DNA of 15,679 bases from Nitrospinota bacterium (GTDB taxonomy: Bacteria; 2-12-FULL-45-22; JACOWJ01): contig JACOWJ010000041.1 in assembly GCA_016176845.1 (NCBI GenBank), forward strand, positions 1 to 15,679, read 5' to 3'. Under the pieces are notes generated by a model. That model saw only the letters and a program-made list of their open reading frames with translations, did no database searches and was not told the origin of the DNA. The position numbers and the translations under genes are program-made. Positions 1-7,396 of the stretch are shown here, piece after piece. Each line of letters opens with the position of its first letter. Positions within the stretch are counted from its first letter, which is position 1.

Positions 1-114
1 CCCATTATTTGCGCTTCCCAACCAACCATAAAAGCCCTCCTAAAAGAAATCATTGACAAAAGGATTCCAGGTGAGATAAAACCGTTTCAGTTGCCCGATT
101 TTGCGCGAGCCTGA
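1..114 (+). CDS. Possible 3' end of an unidentified gene (partial)
   Basis: An open frame runs from the window edge to a TGA at 112-114, giving 37 codons. The tail contains a helix-like stretch (KALLKEIIDK) followed by PFQLPDF. Many FAD-dependent amine or sarcosine-oxidase-type oxidoreductases end in a similar helix plus a PF-x-x-x-F tail, so this could be such a C-terminus. The resemblance is slight and a chance open frame of this length is quite possible. No start is visible because the gene would lie outside the window. Confidence 0.35.
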   Translation, partial: PIICASQPTIKALLKEIIDKRIPGEIKPFQLPDFARA

Positions 115-244
115 GATTCCTTTCCGAAACCCCTTACATCCAGTTGTTAAAGAGCTCGAATCCGTTTGATGCCTTTTGATGCCTTTGGGTGGCAAGTTGA
201 TTGCCAGTTTTGCATGGTAAGAAGGTTGCCAGCGGGGGTTTTTC

Positions 245-362
245 GAACTTAGATTCCTCGCTTCGCTCGGAATGACAAACGTAGAAACTGTCATTCCGAA
301 GGAGATAGTAGGGGCGATGCATGCGTCGCCCCTACTGAGGAATCTGAAAAAATGGAAATTCC
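245..362. repeat. REP-like inverted repeat, family 1, copy A
   Basis: The left arm (GATTCCTCGCTTCGCTCGGA then ATGACA) is answered by a right arm TGTCATTCCGAAGGAG and GAGGAATC. A second copy lies at 1653-1749 with the same outer sequence (GAACTTAGATTCCTCGCTT at the left, AAATGGAAATTCC at the right). Repeats with these arms are widespread in intergenic DNA of Deltaproteobacteria and other phyla. Copy A is about 21 bp longer because another palindrome is inserted at 308-335. Confidence 0.8.
308..335. repeat. Palindrome nested in REP copy A
   Basis: A near-perfect palindrome with outer arms GTAGGGGCGA and TCGCCCCTAC. It interrupts family-1 copy A; copy B at 1653-1749 has only a few bases at this place. 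GTAGGGGCGA-type palindromes occur as dispersed repeats in many bacteria. Confidence 0.75.
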
Positions 363-390
363 TCTGCGATGAACTTATTCCCTACTTTTC

Positions 391-396
391 AGGAGG
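391..396 (+). promoter_or_regulatory. Ribosome binding site of the first CoA-transferase
   Basis: AGGAGG with 9 nt to the ATG at 406. It fixes the start of this gene, in contrast to the repeat-bounded genes downstream. Confidence 0.75.
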
Positions 397-405
397 AGAA
401 TCGCT

Positions 406-1620
406 ATGAGTGCGAAGGAGCAGCAGCCGGATAATCGTCCCCTAAACGGGGTGAGGATCCTGGACATCGGCACGGCCCTGGCGGGCCCCTTCGGGGGGAC
501 GTTGCTGGGAGAGTTTGGAGCGGAGGTGATCAAGATAGAGCACCCTACCGGCGACCTGCTGCGCAAGGCCCCGCCCCTCTATCAGGGGAGCTCCCTCTTT
601 TGGGCGGTGGAGGGGCGGAACAAGAAGTCGATCACCTTAAATTTAAGCAAGCCTCAGGCACAGCAGCTCCTCAAGGAGCTGGTCCGGGTCTCGGATGTGG
701 TGATCGAAAATTATCAGCCTGGGACTCTGGAGAAGTGGAATCTGGGCTACGAGGAGCTCCAGAAGTATAACGAAGAGATCATCCTGACGAGGGTCTCGGG
801 ATTTGGCCAGAGCGGTCCTTACAGCTCCCGGCCAGGATTTGACAGCGTGGGGATGGCGATGGGCGGCCTGACGTATCTGACGGGCTATCCGGACAGCCCC
901 CCGGTGCGGCCCGGGCCCGCGGTATGCGACTATTTCACGGGGACCCTGAACGCATTGGGCACCATGATCGCCCTCTATCACCGGGACGCCAAGAAGGGCA
1001 AGGGCCAGTGGCTCGACGTCTCTCTCTACGAGACGATCTTCCGGATCTCGGAATACACTGCGGCGGCTTACGACAAGCTGGGGGTGATCCGAGAACGAAG
1101 CGGCAGCCGACACGCCAGCGTGGCTCCCTCGGGCAACTTCCGGACCAAGGACGAGCAGTGGGTGGTCCTCATTCCCGCAGGGGACGCCATCTTCGGCCGG
1201 CTGATGCGGGCGATGGGCCGGGAAGACCTGATCGGTAACCCGCGCTTCGACTCAATGGGAAAGCGGCTGGAGAACGCCCCCGAGATCCAGGCGATCGTGG
1301 CCTCCTGGGTGGGGCAGCACACGCTGGAGGAGGTCTGCTCCATCCTGAACCAGGCGGAGGTCCCGGTGAGCAAGCTTTACAACATCCAGGACATCTTTGA
1401 GGACCCCCACTACCAAGAGCGAGGCAACCTGATCGAGATCGACGACCCGGGCGTGGGGCGCGTACGGGTCCAAGGGGTGACCCCCCGGCTCGCTGGGACC
1501 CCGGGCGGGGTGGTGCGGCCCGCCCCCACCCTCGGCCAGCACAACGAGGAGATTTATTGCGGTCTGCTGGGTTATCCCCCTGAGGAGTTGACCCGGCTGA
1601 AGGAGGAGGGAGTCATCTGA
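406..1620 (+). CDS. Class III (CaiB/BaiF family) acyl-CoA transferase
   Basis: 404 residues, the normal family length of about 400-430. These cytoplasmic enzymes move CoA from one acyl-CoA to a free acid through an aspartyl-CoA thioester. The N-terminal CoA-binding Rossmann-like region is clear (LNGVRILDIG, then GAEVIKIEHP at about 38-47). SGFGQSGPY (131-139) and the catalytic Asp175 in VCDYFTGT match formyl-CoA and benzylsuccinate CoA-transferases. The C-terminus ends in the usual PxxGQHNEEIY motif (GQHNEEI here). The start is fixed by AGGAGG at 391-396. A paralogue lies at 3026-4267 with an oxidoreductase between them, so the two could act in one pathway or form a two-subunit enzyme as BbsE and BbsF do. 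The substrate cannot be told from sequence. Confidence 0.93.
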   Translation: MSAKEQQPDNRPLNGVRILDIGTALAGPFGGTLLGEFGAEVIKIEHPTGDLLRKAPPLYQGSSLFWAVEGRNKKSITLNLSKPQAQQLLKELVRVSDVVIENYQPGTLEKWNLGYEELQKYNEEIILTRVSGFGQSGPYSSRPGFDSVGMAMGGLTYLTGYPDSPPVRPGPAVCDYFTGTLNALGTMIALYHRDAKKGKGQWLDVSLYETIFRISEYTAAAYDKLGVIRERSGSRHASVAPSGNFRTKDEQWVVLIPAGDAIFGRLMRAMGREDLIGNPRFDSMGKRLENAPEIQAIVASWVGQHTLEEVCSILNQAEVPVSKLYNIQDIFEDPHYQERGNLIEIDDPGVGRVRVQGVTPRLAGTPGGVVRPAPTLGQHNEEIYCGLLGYPPEELTRLKEEGVI

Positions 1621-1623
1621 ATC

Positions 1624-1773
1624 AGCTCGTAGCTCATAGCTCATAGCCACTAGAACTTAGATTCCTCGCTTGGCTCGGAATGACAGCCGCACAACCTGTC
1701 ATTCCGAAGGAGCGATAGCAACTGAGGAATCCGAACAAATGGAAATTCCGGCTATCGAGCTATGAGCTATGGA
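1624..1773. repeat. Heptamer-phased inverted repeat enclosing REP copy B
   Basis: The left arm (1624-1649) is AGCTCGT then AGCTCAT twice. The right arm (1751-1773) carries the complementary heptamer AGCTATG twice. Both have an exact 7-bp period. Family-1 REP copy B (1653-1749) lies between the arms. The left arm starts 3 bp after the stop of the first CoA-transferase, so the structure could act as a terminator or mRNA end, although no U-tract follows. Confidence 0.8.
1653..1749. repeat. REP-like inverted repeat, family 1, copy B
   Basis: Same outer and inner arms as copy A at 245-362 (ATTCCTCGCTTGGCTCGGA, TGTCATTCCGAAGGAG, GAGGAATC, AAATGGAAATTCC), but without the nested palindrome. It is framed by the heptamer arms at 1624 and 1751. 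Confidence 0.8.
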
Positions 1774-1813
1774 CTGGCGACCAAATAACTTTCCCATGGT
1801 CGAATGGGATAAT

Positions 1814-1869
1814 AGGTTTTAAGTTTTAGGTTTTAGGGCTTAAAACTTAAAACCTAAAACCTAAAACTT
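1814..1869. repeat. Heptamer-phased inverted repeat at the start of the OYE gene
   Basis: Consecutive units AGGTTTT, AAGTTTT, AGGTTTT, the linker AGGG, then CTTAAAA twice, CCTAAAA twice and a final CTT. The two halves are complementary, so the array forms a long A/T-rich hairpin. Its last bases are part of the TTG used as the next gene's start, and one unit supplies the in-frame TAA at 1862-1864. Confidence 0.85.
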
Positions 1870-3004
1870 GCTGGAGGTCAAGAACCGGGTGGCTTATGCC
1901 CCCACCGGGAAAGCCCATTTCACCAAGGATGGGGACATGACCGATCAGGCCCTCTGTTACTATGTGGCCCGGGCCAAAGGGGGAACCGGCCTGATCGTCG
2001 TCGAGGTCTGCCTCCCGGTGGCAAAGTACGCCCGCCCGGTAAGACGGATCCTGGGCTGCTGGGATGATTCACAACTGGGCGGGCTGAAGGACCTGGCCGA
2101 TGCCGTCCACATGGCCGGCGCCAGGGTGGTCGTCCAGGAGACTCTGGGCTTCGGCAGCCAGGCGATGTTCCCCGTCGAGGGAGAGGTGGTGGCCCCCTCG
2201 GAAGTCCCCAGCGCCATCCGCAAGGGGACCGCACCCCGAAATCTGCAGTACATGGAGGGCGTGACCGGGGTGACCCCCAGGCCCCTGAAGCGGGAGGAGA
2301 TCGAGGAGATGGAGGAGGCCTTCGTCGCCGGGGCGCTGCGGCTCCAGAAGGCCGGGTTCGATGGAATCGAGCTCCATGGCTGCCACGGCTACCTGATCGC
2401 AGAGTTCCTCTCTCCCTACAGCAACCACCGGCAAGACGAGTACGGCGGCTCCTTCGATGGCCGGATGCGGTTGGCGCTCAACCTCCTGCGGAAGACCCGC
2501 GAGAAGGTGGGCCCCGACTTCGTGATCGGCTTCCGGATGAGCGGGGATGAGCACCTCGAAGGGGGTTACACCCTGGAGGATGGGCAGAGGATCGCCCGGG
2601 AGCTGGAGCGGGCGGGCGTCGATTACATTCATCTCTCCTCCGGGCGGTACGAGGCCTGGAACCGCATGCTCCCAGATGAGGAGGGGACGATGCTGGAGGA
2701 GGCGAAGGCGATCAAGCAGGCCGTCCAGATCCCGGTCATCTGCCCGAATATCCACGATCCCCTGACGGGGGAGCGGGCCCTGCGGGAAGGGATGACGGAT
2801 ATGATCTCCCTCTCCCGCGGCCTGATCGCCGACCCTGCCTGGGCCAACAAGGCCAGGGAGGGTCGGATTAGCGAGATCAAGCGGTGCATCCTCTGCAACA
2901 CCTGCCTGAAGGTCCTGTTCGGCGGATTTACCATCCGCTGCGCCGTTAACCGCGAGGTCGGCTGGGAACGGTTTAACCCCGAGTATTTCCCCGGCCGGCG
3001 ATAA
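1868..3004 (+). CDS. Old Yellow Enzyme-family flavin/Fe-S oxidoreductase, N-terminus truncated
   Basis: 378 residues of the FMN-binding TIM barrel found in 2-enoate and 2,4-dienoyl-CoA reductases. Recognisable parts are VKNRVAYAP at the N-terminus, the active-site histidines His170 and His173 in ELHGCHGYL, the following FLSPYSNHR and YGGS, and four cysteines (340, 343, 346, 358) placed as for a 4Fe-4S cluster. The C-terminal FAD/NAD domain of full dienoyl-CoA reductases is absent; the protein ends about 20 residues after the last cysteine. Family members usually have 15-20 residues (including an IGxLxLKN strand) before this point. Here the frame opens at a TTG inside a heptamer repeat, with TAA directly upstream and no ribosome site. 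GTG at 1889 is another possible start. It likely reduces an enoyl-CoA or enoate, if functional. Confidence 0.85.
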   Translation: MLEVKNRVAYAPTGKAHFTKDGDMTDQALCYYVARAKGGTGLIVVEVCLPVAKYARPVRRILGCWDDSQLGGLKDLADAVHMAGARVVVQETLGFGSQAMFPVEGEVVAPSEVPSAIRKGTAPRNLQYMEGVTGVTPRPLKREEIEEMEEAFVAGALRLQKAGFDGIELHGCHGYLIAEFLSPYSNHRQDEYGGSFDGRMRLALNLLRKTREKVGPDFVIGFRMSGDEHLEGGYTLEDGQRIARELERAGVDYIHLSSGRYEAWNRMLPDEEGTMLEEAKAIKQAVQIPVICPNIHDPLTGERALREGMTDMISLSRGLIADPAWANKAREGRISEIKRCILCNTCLKVLFGGFTIRCAVNREVGWERFNPEYFPGRR

Positions 3005-3025
3005 CTTTTCGAAAGGGGGGGGAAG

Positions 3026-4267
3026 ATGAGAAAGGAAGAGTTCTATGCGGAGGCGATCCCGAACTCGGTCGGCCCCCTGGAGGGGGTGAAGATCCTGGAG
3101 GCTACCCAGAACTACGCCGGCCCCAACGCGGGAACGGTGCTGGTGGACCTGGGGGCCGAGTCCGTCAAGATCGATATGCCGGGCTTTGGCGACCTGGTGC
3201 GTCATGCCCCACCCTTCATCGAGAGCCGCTCCGAGCTGGACCGCGGCGCCCAGCACCTCTCGATCAACCGCAACAAGAAGAACATCACCCTGAACTTAAA
3301 ATCTCCCAAGGGGAGAGAGATCTTCCTGGAGCTGGCCAAACGGGTCGATATCGTCATCGAGAATTTCAAACCGGGCACGATGGAGAAGTGGGGGTTGGGA
3401 TACCCCGAGGTCCGCCGGTCCAAACCCGATATCATCTATACCTCCGTCTCCGGATACGGCCAGTTCGGTCCTTACTCCCATCGGCCCAGTTACGACGCCG
3501 TAGCCCAGGCGGTGGGGGGATTGATGAGCGTCAACGGATACCCGGACCGCCCCCCCACCCGCACGGGCAACGGGCTGGGGGACAGCCTGGCCGGCTGGCA
3601 GGGGGCCCTGGCCAGCCTGGCGGCGCTCCACTACCGCAATCGCACCGGCCGGGGACAGCACGTCGACATCTCCCAGGTGGACACCATCCTATACACCAGC
3701 GACTTCGGCATCCTGGCGGCGGCCAACGCCGACTACCACTGGAAGCGGATGGGCAGCGAGAACCCGATGGTGGCCCCCTATAATGCATACGAGTGCAAGG
3801 ACGGCTACGTCTTCATCGGGATCGCCCTGGACGCCCATTGGGCCCGATTTTGTCAGATCATAGGGCGGGAGGATTTGATCAGCGACCCCCGCACCAAGGC
3901 CCTGGCCGATCGCGCCAAGAGTCGCGAGCTGGTCAACGGGGCAATCACCGCATGGACCAAGACGAAGCTCGTCGGGGAGGTGGTCGATGCCCTGGATGAG
4001 GCCCAGCTGGTGGTGGCCCCCATCCTTGACTTTCACCAGATCCTGGAGGATCCCCACATCCGGGAGCGAGACATGGTGGCCGAGGTGGAGCACCCGGCTG
4101 CCGGAAAGCTCAAGATCTATGGCGTGGCCGCCAAGTTCTCTGCCACGCCGGCGCGGGTCCGAATGCCCGCCCCCATGATGGGTCAGCACAACCAGGAGAT
4201 CTACGGGAGCTGGATGGGATACAGCCCTGAGCAGATCGATCAACTCAGGGAAGAAGGAGTCATCTAG
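3026..4267 (+). CDS. Second class III (CaiB/BaiF family) acyl-CoA transferase
   Basis: 413 residues with the same layout as the 406-1620 protein: VKILEATQNYAGPNAG, GAESVKID, VIENFKPGTMEKWGLGY, SGYGQFGPY, and the predicted catalytic Asp186 in GLGDSLAGW. It ends with GQHNQEIYG, typical of the family. A G-rich ribosome site lies at 3015-3023 before the ATG, and only 21 bp separate it from the OYE gene, so these two are very probably co-transcribed. Both transferases keep the nucleophilic Asp, so either could be active alone. A BbsEF-like pairing is possible but cannot be shown. The acid substrate is unknown. Confidence 0.93.
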   Translation: MRKEEFYAEAIPNSVGPLEGVKILEATQNYAGPNAGTVLVDLGAESVKIDMPGFGDLVRHAPPFIESRSELDRGAQHLSINRNKKNITLNLKSPKGREIFLELAKRVDIVIENFKPGTMEKWGLGYPEVRRSKPDIIYTSVSGYGQFGPYSHRPSYDAVAQAVGGLMSVNGYPDRPPTRTGNGLGDSLAGWQGALASLAALHYRNRTGRGQHVDISQVDTILYTSDFGILAAANADYHWKRMGSENPMVAPYNAYECKDGYVFIGIALDAHWARFCQIIGREDLISDPRTKALADRAKSRELVNGAITAWTKTKLVGEVVDALDEAQLVVAPILDFHQILEDPHIRERDMVAEVEHPAAGKLKIYGVAAKFSATPARVRMPAPMMGQHNQEIYGSWMGYSPEQIDQLREEGVI

Positions 4268-4297
4268 AGCGCATAGAAAGAGTTCATTACCGATCAA

Positions 4298-4349
4298 AGG
4301 TTTTAGGTTTTAGGTTTTAAGTGTTAAGTTTTAAAGGTTTTAAGACTTA
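4298..4349. repeat. Heptamer array, one-armed
   Basis: AGGTTTT three times, then AAGTGTT, AAGTTTT and a decayed unit. The unit is the same as in the 1814-1869 array but only one orientation is present, so no long hairpin forms. It begins about 30 bp after the stop of the second CoA-transferase. Confidence 0.75.
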
Positions 4350-4386
4350 GGCGATTTCTTAAAAAGAAAATCCCTATATTGTGTAG

Positions 4387-4447
4387 ATTGCTTCGCTTCG
4401 CTCGCAATGACAGAATATTGGGTCATTGCGAGGAGCGTCAGCGACGA
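4387..4447. repeat. REP-like inverted repeat, family 2, fused to the crotonase gene
   Basis: The left arm GATTGCTTCGCTTCGCTCGC then AATGACA is answered by GTCATTGCGAGGAGCGTCAG then CGACGA. Family-2 repeats normally continue into GAAGCAATC, as the copy at 12649-12717 does. Here that end is missing and the sequence runs straight into the crotonase coding frame. Confidence 0.8.
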
Positions 4448-5178
4448 CCCTGAACCGGCCCCAGGCCCTCAACGCCGTGAACAGCAAGCTGCACACCGAG
4501 CTGGCCCAGATCTTCGCCGATGTCCAGTGGGACGAGGAGGCGAACGTGGTCGTCCTGACCGGGGCGGGCCGGGCCTTCTCGGCGGGCGGCGATATTAAAT
4601 GGATGGAAGAGATGGCCAAACCGGCCACGCTGCAGACGGTCCTGTGGGAAGGGAAAAAGATCATCAACGACCTGCTGGAGCTGGAGAAGCCGATCATCGC
4701 CAAGGTCAACGGCGCCGCCACGGGATTGGGGGCGACCATCGCCCTCTTTTGCGACATCATCATCTCCTCGACCGAGGGGAAGTTCGCCGATCCCCATGTC
4801 AAGGTGGGGGTGGGGGCGGGAGACGGCGGGGCGGTCATCTGGCCGCTGCTCATCGGGGTCTGTAAGGCCAAGGAGCTGCTGATGACGGGCGACCTGATCG
4901 GCGCCGAGGAGGCCGAGCGGATCGGCCTGATCAACCGGGTGGTGCCCCCCGATAAGCTGGACGAGACGGTCCAGCAGATGGCCACCCGCCTGGCCAACGG
5001 GGCTATCCGCGCCATCCGGGCCACCAAAGTCTCCGTCAACAAGCTCCTGAAGGCCAACGCAAACCTGATCCTGGACGCCTCGCTGGCCCTTGAGGGCCAT
5101 TGCTTCAACACCGAGGATCACCGGGAGGCAGTCCGGGCCTTCATCGAGAAGCGCCAGCCTCGATTCACGGGAAAGTAA
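4426..5178 (+). CDS. Crotonase-fold (enoyl-CoA hydratase/isomerase family) protein, N-terminus replaced by a repeat
   Basis: 250 residues in the longest frame. Family signatures are TLNRPQALNAVN (8-19), the oxyanion-hole region AFSAGGDIKWM (50-60) and VNGAATGLGATIALFCD (94-110), then AGDGGAVIWP (131-140). The two glutamates of classical enoyl-CoA hydratase (Glu144 and Glu164 in the rat enzyme) align with Thr104 and His124, while Asp133 sits in the AGDGG motif. It therefore belongs to a GDGG subgroup whose reaction may not be simple hydration. Family members have about 15 residues before TLNRP. Here those codons are replaced by a REP arm, the only upstream start is a TTG (4426) with no ribosome site, and TGA at 4408-4410 closes the frame. 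Either the gene uses a weak start or it is decaying. Confidence 0.82.
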   Translation: MRGASATTLNRPQALNAVNSKLHTELAQIFADVQWDEEANVVVLTGAGRAFSAGGDIKWMEEMAKPATLQTVLWEGKKIINDLLELEKPIIAKVNGAATGLGATIALFCDIIISSTEGKFADPHVKVGVGAGDGGAVIWPLLIGVCKAKELLMTGDLIGAEEAERIGLINRVVPPDKLDETVQQMATRLANGAIRAIRATKVSVNKLLKANANLILDASLALEGHCFNTEDHREAVRAFIEKRQPRFTGK

Positions 5179-5210
5179 CTTGATCGCAGGAATTTCCATT
5201 TTCATAGAAG

Positions 5211-5253
5211 AACCCCCCCCATCCCCCCCTTTCGAAGGGGGGGCAAGGGGGGG
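5211..5253. repeat. C-tract/G-tract inverted repeat
   Basis: Two C-runs (5213-5229) face two G-runs (5237-5253) around TTTCGAA, giving a very stable hairpin. It lies between the crotonase stop and the MaoC ribosome site. Repeats of this type (C7-AT-C7) are common dispersed intergenic elements. It could weaken read-through within the operon, but no U-tract follows. Confidence 0.75.
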
Positions 5254-5277
5254 TAATTTAACAAGGAGGGGGAGATC

Positions 5278-6285
5278 ATGAGCGCAAAGTTTCAATACTT
5301 CGAGGACTACCAGGTAGGACAGGAGGGAGTGACCGGAACCCGGACCGTAGGCGCGCCCGATATCGTGGCCTTCGCCTGCCTGACCTGCGATTACGCACCC
5401 GTCCATATCGACCGGCATTTGACGGCCAGCGGCCCTTACGGGGGGAGGATCGCCCACGGCCTGCTGGGCTCTTCGCTGGTCACGGGGCTCCTATCCCTTT
5501 ACGCACCGCAGATCGTGGGGCGGGGCGTCCCCGAGTCCTATCTTTACAGCTTCGATACCAACTACCGCGGGGCGATCGCCATAGACGACACCATCAAGAT
5601 CCGCTGGCGGGTGGCCGAGAAAAAGGACGACCCCGACCAGCCCGGCTTCGGCTTTATCGCGACCGCCTTCGAGGTGGTCAACCAGGAGGAGCGATCCATC
5701 TACGAGGGGACGGTGGCCACCAAGGTCCGCAAGCAGGCCGCCCAGGGAGAGCGGCTGCAGTTTAAGACGCCAAAGCCCTGGCAGGTCCGTCCGCTCGTCA
5801 TCGACCCCGAGAAAATCTATTGCCTGGAGGACTTCATCGAGGGCGAGGGCGAGGTCATGGCCGGCCGCACCTTCACCGAGGCGGACGTGGTGAACTTCAT
5901 GGGACTCTCGGGCGACTACAATCCCCTCTACGCCGATGCGGTCTACGCCAGAGAGAGCACCTTCGGGGAGCGGATCGTCCCCGGGATGCTCGCCTTCACC
6001 GCGACCTTCGGCTTCTGGGCCCGGGACGGGGCCCTGACCACGGCCAAGAGTCCCGGAGCGGCCACCGAGGCCGGCCACCTGAACGATGGAGCCACCTTCC
6101 TGGCGCCGGTCAAGATTGGCGACACCCTCCGCTGCACTTACAAAGTGGCAGAGACCCGGGTCTCCCGCACCAAGCCCGACCGCGGCGTACTCAAGTTCGG
6201 CTTCCAGATGATCAACCAGCGAAACGAGGTGGTCCAGGAGGGCCAGACCCTGATGATGCGGGGAACGCGGGCTACCTTGCGCTGA
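5278..6285 (+). CDS. Tandem hot-dog MaoC-like dehydratase/hydratase
   Basis: 335 residues made of two hot-dog domains (about 1-160 and 185-335). MaoC-type (R)-specific hydratases use an Asp-x4-His pair. The first domain keeps it (Asp38 and His43 in CDYAPVHID, followed by GGRIAHG). In the second domain the matching site is Asp213 and Tyr218 (GDYNPLYAD), so the catalytic His is lost and only the N-terminal half should be active. The size resembles mesaconyl-CoA/beta-methylmalyl-CoA hydratases, but that function is not shown. The start is secure: AGGAGG at 5264-5269, 8 nt before the ATG. It is followed after 18 bp by the radical SAM gene, probably in one transcript. It likely adds or removes water on a CoA-bound acyl group in the cytoplasm. 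Confidence 0.88.
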   Translation: MSAKFQYFEDYQVGQEGVTGTRTVGAPDIVAFACLTCDYAPVHIDRHLTASGPYGGRIAHGLLGSSLVTGLLSLYAPQIVGRGVPESYLYSFDTNYRGAIAIDDTIKIRWRVAEKKDDPDQPGFGFIATAFEVVNQEERSIYEGTVATKVRKQAAQGERLQFKTPKPWQVRPLVIDPEKIYCLEDFIEGEGEVMAGRTFTEADVVNFMGLSGDYNPLYADAVYARESTFGERIVPGMLAFTATFGFWARDGALTTAKSPGAATEAGHLNDGATFLAPVKIGDTLRCTYKVAETRVSRTKPDRGVLKFGFQMINQRNEVVQEGQTLMMRGTRATLR

Positions 6286-6303
6286 GAGGAGAGGAGAAGG
6301 AAT

Positions 6304-7392
6304 ATGACCAGGGCGGCCTTTTGCGATACCGGGATCTTTCGCAAGGATGGTATCTTCTACCGGATGCTGACCAATCCCGAGCGGGAGTCGTTCGTCCAGA
6401 ACAACCTCCCCTATCACATCACCTTCGAGCTGACCAGCAAGTGCCACGGCAGCTGTGCCTATTGCTACAACAGCTCCGACGAAGTCACCGACTATTTCCT
6501 GCCCCCCGAGCGGGTCTATCGGCTGGTGGACGAGGCCAAAGAGATCGGCCCCCGGATGATCATCTGGCACGGGGGCGACCCCCTGCTTCATCCCCAATGC
6601 TTCGACTTCATGCGCTACTCCACCGACCAGGGCTTCCAGAACATGATGGTCTTGAACCCCATGATGAGCAAGCAGGTGGCCAAACAGATCTGCGATTGCC
6701 AGGTCGATATGGTCACCATGCACATCGATACCATCGACCAGGAGGCTTACAACCAGGTCCACACCAATCCCAAGACCCTGGAGGCCAAGGTCCAGGGCTA
6801 CCGCAACCTCCTGGAGGCCGGCTTCCCCCCGCAGAACGTGGCCGGGATCCTGACGCTGACCCGCCCCATGCTCCACACCATCTCCGAGACCGTGGATTGG
6901 TTCGTCCACCAGATGGGGGCCAGCTTCGTCTGCTTCGAGATCTTCCGGGCGGAGGGGTTCGGCAAGGGCCATTACGAGTGGGAGCCCAGCCTCTCCGAGC
7001 TGAAGAAGGCCTACGAGGACCGGGCGCGGGTCCTGGGGGACATGGACCTGTTGCGGATGGGGACGATGGACATCAGCCGAGATGCCTGCAAGAGCCACTT
7101 CGTGGTCACCTATGAGGGCCAGGTCAAGCCCTGCGTTTTCATGGTGGGGCTCTCGCTGGGCAACATCTACCAGGAGGGGCTGGTGGACCTTTTCCACAAG
7201 CACCGAGACCGGCTCTTGTATAACTTCGATGTCAAGGGCTACTGCGGCGAGGAGTGCGAAAATCGAGGGGTATGCTGGGGCTGCCGGGCGGTAACGTACT
7301 ATTACACCGGAGACGTCCAGGCCTCGGACCCCAAGTGCTGGTGGAACCCGGACAACAGCGACTACTTCTTCCAGGCATCCAATAATAGCTAA
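6304..7392 (+). CDS. Radical SAM protein with SPASM-like C-terminal domain
   Basis: 362 residues. The radical SAM 4Fe-4S motif C-x3-C-x2-C is Cys47, Cys51 and Cys54 (CHGSCAYC), preceded by the strand HITFELTSK. The SAM-binding GGDP motif is present (HGGDPLL). The C-terminal third is cysteine-rich: GQVKPC, then CGEEC, GVCWGCRA and PKCWW. This resembles the SPASM domain, which holds extra Fe-S clusters in enzymes that modify peptides or haem precursors. No precursor peptide was found next to it, and the neighbours are acyl-CoA enzymes, so its substrate is unknown. A purine-rich ribosome site (about 6286-6300) precedes the ATG. It closes the left gene cluster. Confidence 0.88.
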   Translation: MTRAAFCDTGIFRKDGIFYRMLTNPERESFVQNNLPYHITFELTSKCHGSCAYCYNSSDEVTDYFLPPERVYRLVDEAKEIGPRMIIWHGGDPLLHPQCFDFMRYSTDQGFQNMMVLNPMMSKQVAKQICDCQVDMVTMHIDTIDQEAYNQVHTNPKTLEAKVQGYRNLLEAGFPPQNVAGILTLTRPMLHTISETVDWFVHQMGASFVCFEIFRAEGFGKGHYEWEPSLSELKKAYEDRARVLGDMDLLRMGTMDISRDACKSHFVVTYEGQVKPCVFMVGLSLGNIYQEGLVDLFHKHRDRLLYNFDVKGYCGEECENRGVCWGCRAVTYYYTGDVQASDPKCWWNPDNSDYFFQASNNS

Positions 7393-7396
7393 AGAA

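Larger units (their letters stand above)
115..405. other. Intergenic region upstream of the first CoA-transferase
   Basis: I see no gene here. The stretch holds a small direct repeat (TTTGATGCC twice, about 167-186), a REP-like inverted repeat (245-362) with a palindrome nested in it, and the ribosome binding site of the next gene (AGGAGG, 391-396). I could not pick out a convincing promoter. Confidence 0.6.

Noticed and set aside
40-322. Short minus-strand open frames with VIPSEARNL or CHSERSEES
   Set aside because: These peptides are translations of family-1 REP arms, a frequent source of false small proteins.
2069-3256. 395-codon open frame on the minus strand
   Set aside because: Antisense to the OYE gene and the start of the second CoA-transferase, both strongly supported.
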